Source: Acinetobacter nectaris CIP 110549
GTDB lineage: Bacteria; Pseudomonadota; Gammaproteobacteria; Pseudomonadales; Moraxellaceae
DNA: 62,108 nt
Reading direction: 5' to 3'
NCBI RefSeq assembly: GCF_000488215.1
Contig: NZ_KI530723.1
Coordinates: 160,100 to 222,207, forward strand
The notes beneath the pieces were generated by a model. It was not told where the DNA came from and did not search any database. It worked only from the letters and a program-made list of their open reading frames with translations. How positions within the stretch are numbered: the stretch's first letter is position 1; every line of letters starts with the position of its first letter. Shown here piece after piece: positions 58,339 through 62,108 of this stretch. The translations under genes and the position numbers were made by a program.

Positions 58339-59253
58339 TTAACGCATAGAAGCAAAAAAAGTAATGAGAAAAGGAGCAGCAATTGTCAAAACAAAGCCAC
58401 TAAATATTGCTATTTGCACATCTATATCATTGCAGTTCTTTTTCACAAAGGGTAATGTTGAGTCCATTGCTGTTGCGCCACAGACCCCGATTACTGCTTG
58501 CGAACGATATTGCCCAAATAAATATAGAAGAATAATGGCATATAGTTCTCTTATTAAATCTGTAAGTAAGGTAAAACTACCAAGCTCATTTGTACTTAAT
58601 TTTGCAACCAAAGAACCTGACAGGCTAAACCAACCTAATCCACTACCTGCCATCATTAAGGTCATAAAATTATAACTTAATAAAGTGCATGCGATGCCTG
58701 AAGCGACAAACAAAGCAACCAAAGACATACATGGCACATAAATATGTTGGAACGTTATTTTTTCTAATTTTACCGAAGCTAAATCTATACCAATCAAAAA
58801 AACTACAACATAAAGTAAGTAAGTTGTAAGTGGAATATGCGAAAGAATATTCGGCATATATTGATACAGTAATACTCCAATCACTACCATTGAAATGGCA
58901 CAAATACACTCTTTAATCGGTGACAGAATATCTTTAAATTGCTTTACTGATTTTTGCTTTTCTAATACTGATGATTTGTTCTGAAAAAACTGAAAATATA
59001 GAAGTATGAATGTCACAATAGAAAGTATAGAAGCGTACAAGAAGGCATCTACACATACTTTTATGCCAATAGACGGATCAGCTAAAACAATGCCAAACTC
59101 ATAACCGACCGTAATTAATAAGACCCACACCACATAACCAATACTTTTTACAAGTTTTTGCTTGAGAGACATCGTCCAAATACGAGCGCTTCCCCACCCT
59201 AAAGCAAGAAAAATAAACAAAGGTAGAAGCGATGAAATAAGAACAGCGAGCAT
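58339..59253 (-). CDS. lysO: LysO-family amino acid (lysine) exporter
   Basis: A 304-residue membrane protein with about eight helices. GSGLGWFSLSGSLVAKLSTN, LGSFTLLTDLIRELYAIILL and GATAMDSTLPFVKK match the LysO (YbjE, DUF340) family of lysine exporters. In E. coli LysO exports lysine and its toxic analogue. ATG 59253 is at the edge of a palindromic site (59276-59294). It is divergent from an amino acid permease, giving an import/export pair. Confidence 0.88.
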   Translation of the reverse strand: MLAVLISSLLPLFIFLALGWGSARIWTMSLKQKLVKSIGYVVWVLLITVGYEFGIVLADPSIGIKVCVDAFLYASILSIVTFILLYFQFFQNKSSVLEKQKSVKQFKDILSPIKECICAISMVVIGVLLYQYMPNILSHIPLTTYLLYVVVFLIGIDLASVKLEKITFQHIYVPCMSLVALFVASGIACTLLSYNFMTLMMAGSGLGWFSLSGSLVAKLSTNELGSFTLLTDLIRELYAIILLYLFGQYRSQAVIGVCGATAMDSTLPFVKKNCNDIDVQIAIFSGFVLTIAAPFLITFFASMR

Positions 59254-59275
59254 ATATATTTATTGATTTAGTCTA

Positions 59276-59294
59276 TTGTGTAAATATAGCACAA
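59276..59294. promoter_or_regulatory. Candidate operator upstream of lysO
   Basis: An inverted repeat TTGTG-N9-CACAA lies 23 bases before lysO in the divergent interval with the permease. The regulator is unknown. Confidence 0.4.
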
Positions 59295-59431
59295 CCATTC
59301 AAAAGTATATGCGCTCCTCTTTGAAGTAGACCCACCACAACATCCATATTTTGCCTATTTAGAATACTATTGCACATTTGTAGCTTTTCTCTACAATAAC
59401 TCGCTTCCTTTTTTGATTAATCTGTGTATAC

Positions 59432-60853
59432 ATGCCGTCATCTCAATCTCCGAATGATCCATTGGATCAGGGCAATTCTGCGCCTCTCAAACGCGCTATG
59501 AGTACCCGACACTTGGTGATGCTCTCACTAGGTGGTGCCATCGGCACAGGCCTATTTTTAGGTTCGGGTGAAGTCATTGCACAAACGGGGCCTGTAGGTG
59601 CCATTATTTCTTATTTTCTAGGTGGCTTGATTGCTTATCTTGTCATGCTATGTTTAGGCGAACTTGCCGTACACATGCCTGTTTCAGGCTCTTTTGGAGA
59701 ATATTCTACAAGATACATTGGACCTGCTACAGGTTATATGATTACTTGGGTATATTGGCTCACTTGGACTGCAACACTTGGTACAGAATTTACTGCCGCC
59801 GCACTTTTAATGCAAGAATGGTTTCCACACGTATCCATGTGGATTTGGACACTTATTTTTGCAGCCATTGTATTTACACTCAATATTAGCTCTACACGCA
59901 TGTTTGCAGAGTCTGAGTTTTGGCTTGCTTTAGTCAAAGTTGTTACTGTTATTGGCTTTATCCTACTTGGATTACTTGCAATATTTGGAATTATTCATTA
60001 CAACAGCCAACCTTCTGCACCTTTATTTAATAACTTGGTGTCACATGGTTGGTTCCCTAAAGGTGTGTTCCCAATTTTTGCAACTATGCTTATTGTGAAC
60101 TTTGCCTTTTCAGGAACAGAACTTATTGGCGTTGCTGCTGGAGAAACAGAAAACCCAGCGAAGAATGTTCCAAAAGCAATTAATGCCTCAATTTGGCGTC
60201 TACTTATTTTCTTTGTAGGTACTATTATTGTTATTAGTGCATTACTCCCTTATGAGCAAGCTGGACTAAGCAGCAATTCTGTCAGTAGTAGTCCTTTTGT
60301 GACTGTATTTAAATATATCGGTATTCCATATGCTGAAGATATTATCCGTTTTGTGATTATTACAGCGTTACTGTCCGCAGCAAACTCAGGGCTTTATGCA
60401 GCTTCACGTATGATGTGGTCGCTCTCTGAAAAGAAACAACTGCCTACAGTATTTGCAAAGCTTACAAAATCAGGGACGCCAATTATTGCAATTATTGTAA
60501 CTATGTTTGGTGCTGTGCCGGGCTTACTATCAGAACAGTTTGCACCTGAAACTATTTTCAAGAATTTGCTTGGTGTAGCTGCATTTACAATGGTTATTGT
60601 ATGGACAGCTATTTGTGTATGCCAATTTAATTTTCGCCGTCAATGGTATAAATCTGGGCATACCAAAGAAGAGTTAAAATTTGCTGCACCACTGTTCCCA
60701 ATTACTCCTATTCTTGGTTTTATTTTCTGTGTGATTACTTGTATTAGTATGGCTGTAGACCCACAAATGTTACCGGGTTTTTATAGTTGCCTTGGTTTCA
60801 TCACACTCTGCTATATAAGCCATTTCTTTTTATACCGTAATAAAACAAACTAA
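59432..60853 (+). CDS. APC-family amino acid permease (MmuP-like)
   Basis: A 473-residue proton-coupled permease with twelve helices. RHLVMLSLGGAIGTGLFLGS (helix 1), SGSFGEYSTRYIGPATGY and FAFSGTELIGVAAGETENPA are the amino acid permease signatures. By eye the closest E. coli relative is the S-methylmethionine permease MmuP (TWVYWLTW, STRMFAESEFWLALVKVVTV). LysP-type or other substrates remain possible, and no mmuM gene is nearby to support the MmuP role. No clear ribosome binding site before ATG 59432. Confidence 0.85.
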   Translation: MPSSQSPNDPLDQGNSAPLKRAMSTRHLVMLSLGGAIGTGLFLGSGEVIAQTGPVGAIISYFLGGLIAYLVMLCLGELAVHMPVSGSFGEYSTRYIGPATGYMITWVYWLTWTATLGTEFTAAALLMQEWFPHVSMWIWTLIFAAIVFTLNISSTRMFAESEFWLALVKVVTVIGFILLGLLAIFGIIHYNSQPSAPLFNNLVSHGWFPKGVFPIFATMLIVNFAFSGTELIGVAAGETENPAKNVPKAINASIWRLLIFFVGTIIVISALLPYEQAGLSSNSVSSSPFVTVFKYIGIPYAEDIIRFVIITALLSAANSGLYAASRMMWSLSEKKQLPTVFAKLTKSGTPIIAIIVTMFGAVPGLLSEQFAPETIFKNLLGVAAFTMVIVWTAICVCQFNFRRQWYKSGHTKEELKFAAPLFPITPILGFIFCVITCISMAVDPQMLPGFYSCLGFITLCYISHFFLYRNKTN

Positions 60854-60877
60854 TAAGGGACAGTCGTCTTTTATTAT

Positions 60878-60909
60878 AAAAGTGTAGCCATTCGCTACAC
60901 TTTTTTTTT
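60878..60909 (+). terminator. Terminator after the permease gene
   Basis: The 7-bp GC-containing stem GTGTAGC/GCTACAC with loop CATTC, flanked by AAAA and a nine-T run, starts 25 bases after the stop. Confidence 0.93.
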
Positions 60910-60959
60910 ATCCATTTATACTAAGAATTCATAGATATAATAATGCGTTCCTCATAAAT

Positions 60960-61880
60960 ATGAAGATTATTTTTATTCACGGTATTAATCAACAAAACTT
61001 TGATGCCCAATCCTTTGAACATCATTGGTCAGATGTCTTTAATATTGGTTTAGAAAAAAATAATCTAGACATTACATCTAAAGACATCAATCTGGAATTC
61101 CCTTTTTACGGCGACATTCTCACAACACGAAAAATGAAAAATGCTGTTCATTTGAATACCATGAATCCCAATTGGGCATTTTTTGAAAAACTTCCAAAAT
61201 TAAAAGAGCGTAATAAAGAAAAAATTCAAAAGGCACTCGAAATACCACTCTTGCCACATTACGATGAATCACAAAAATACTCATTGAAACGTAAGTTTTT
61301 TTTACTATCACAACTGGCAAAAGACCATGTACTCAAAGAAATGGTTATTCTCTTAAATCACTTCCCCAATTTACATGAGTCCCTTGTTCAAAAATTCATT
61401 TCTGAAGCATATCTATATTGGTACGACACTACGTTTAAGAAAGAAATTCATGCGCGTATTATTTCTTGTTTTGAAAAGGGTGAAAAACACATTGTTGTCG
61501 CACACTCATTAGGCACAGTCATTGCCTATAATGTTTTACATGAACTTTCTAAAGACTACCCCATAGAAAGATTCATTACACTCGCATCTCCGCTTCCTTT
61601 TAATGTGGTACAACGACATATTGTTTCACCCATTCAACGCCCTGAAGCCTTACATGGAGATTGGTATAACTTTTATTCTCGTGATGATTACCTTACAACT
61701 TTTCCAATGACTGCACCTCGTTTCAACCTCTCACCAAAAGTAGAAAACCATCTCATTACAACCTTTGCTGATAAACCACATGAAATTATCGGCTACTTAC
61801 AACACCCTCATGTTATTCGTTCTATTTTTGAGCAAACGAACTATTTAAAACAGAATCTAAAAAATACGGTAAACTTCTAA
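60960..61880 (+). CDS. Alpha/beta hydrolase-fold protein
   Basis: A 306-residue cytosolic protein. It starts MKIIFIHGINQQNFD, with the HG oxyanion motif at residues 7-8, and has the nucleophile elbow VVAHSLGTVIAY with Ser183. Possible acid and base residues are Asp in FYSRDDYLTTFP and His in the C-terminal third (for example PHEIIGYLQHPHV). It is lipase/esterase-like but the substrate is unknown. Monocistronic between the permease and the second tRNA-Glu. Confidence 0.78.
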   Translation: MKIIFIHGINQQNFDAQSFEHHWSDVFNIGLEKNNLDITSKDINLEFPFYGDILTTRKMKNAVHLNTMNPNWAFFEKLPKLKERNKEKIQKALEIPLLPHYDESQKYSLKRKFFLLSQLAKDHVLKEMVILLNHFPNLHESLVQKFISEAYLYWYDTTFKKEIHARIISCFEKGEKHIVVAHSLGTVIAYNVLHELSKDYPIERFITLASPLPFNVVQRHIVSPIQRPEALHGDWYNFYSRDDYLTTFPMTAPRFNLSPKVENHLITTFADKPHEIIGYLQHPHVIRSIFEQTNYLKQNLKNTVNF

Positions 61881-62013
61881 ATATGTAATATTTTCTATTT
61901 ACCTTAGTATTTAGAACTTTTTTTAACCAAAGAAATAGAAATATTTCATTTTTCTTAAAAAAGTATTTGACAGAACCTCAGATTAAACCTAATATATGCC
62001 CACCTTCTGATGT

Positions 62014-62089
62014 GTCCCTATCGTCTAGAGGCCTAGGACATCGCCCTTTCACGGCGGTAACCGGGGTTCGAATCCCCGTAGGGACGCCA
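62014..62089 (+). tRNA. tRNA-Glu (TTC), second copy
   Basis: Identical over 76 bases to the gene at 57481-57556, including the encoded CCA. Flanking sequences differ. The copy near the window end may continue a tRNA cluster to the right. Confidence 0.97.
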
Positions 62090-62108
62090 CTTAAATTCAG
62101 AATACTCT

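Overview
The window looks like chromosomal DNA of an Acinetobacter species (Moraxellaceae, Gammaproteobacteria). The evidence is an AT-rich base composition, a fused hisIE, a two-domain polyphosphate:AMP phosphotransferase of the A. johnsonii type, a competence/type IV pilus pilMNOPQ cluster running into aroK-aroB-SPOR, and a division/cell-wall cluster that stops at mraY. I cannot name the species. Nearly everything is core housekeeping DNA. I saw no insertion sequence, prophage or CRISPR array.

Left part (1-16.8 kb): the 5' part of recB and all of recC (minus strand); a small DUF697-like protein; pap (polyphosphate metabolism); a FFLEELY-motif protein; the ubiquinone genes ubiE-ubiJ-ubiB; hisIE followed after one base by a short UvrD-type helicase; class II fructose-bisphosphate aldolase; a long non-coding gap; and an MFS carrier of the oxalate/formate type with a sigma-54-like promoter.

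Middle part (17-36.8 kb): a six-gene Mrp cation/proton antiporter operon with fused A and B subunits; then, on the minus strand, two initiator tRNA genes followed by rimP-nusA-infB-rbfA. Divergent from the tRNAs is a short non-coding stretch with six or seven GGA motifs, several in hairpin loops, ending in a strong terminator. I read it as a candidate CsrA/RsmA-sequestering small RNA. Next come a type IV pilin gene with a textbook sigma-54 promoter, and gltB-gltD. The gltB upstream region holds another perfect sigma-54 promoter within a cluster of GTGCA half-sites, which suggests nitrogen control.

Right part (36.8-62.1 kb): the minus-strand series pilM-N-O-P-Q, aroK, aroB and a SPOR-domain gene, divergent from ponA; rlmA; and the cell-wall/division genes rsmH-ftsL-ftsI-murE-murF-mraY, with a terminator after mraY. 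A small secreted protein of unknown function has a Fur-like palindrome inside its apparent promoter. gltX is followed by tRNA-Ala and tRNA-Glu. A 4.5 kb segment between two identical tRNA-Glu genes carries a DIP1984-like protein, a LysO-type exporter, an MmuP-like amino acid permease and an alpha/beta hydrolase.

Functional themes are translation initiation and its RNA factors, peptidoglycan synthesis, pilus/DNA uptake, nitrogen assimilation, and ion and amino acid transport. All functional calls come from reading motifs and family resemblance by eye; no database search was possible.
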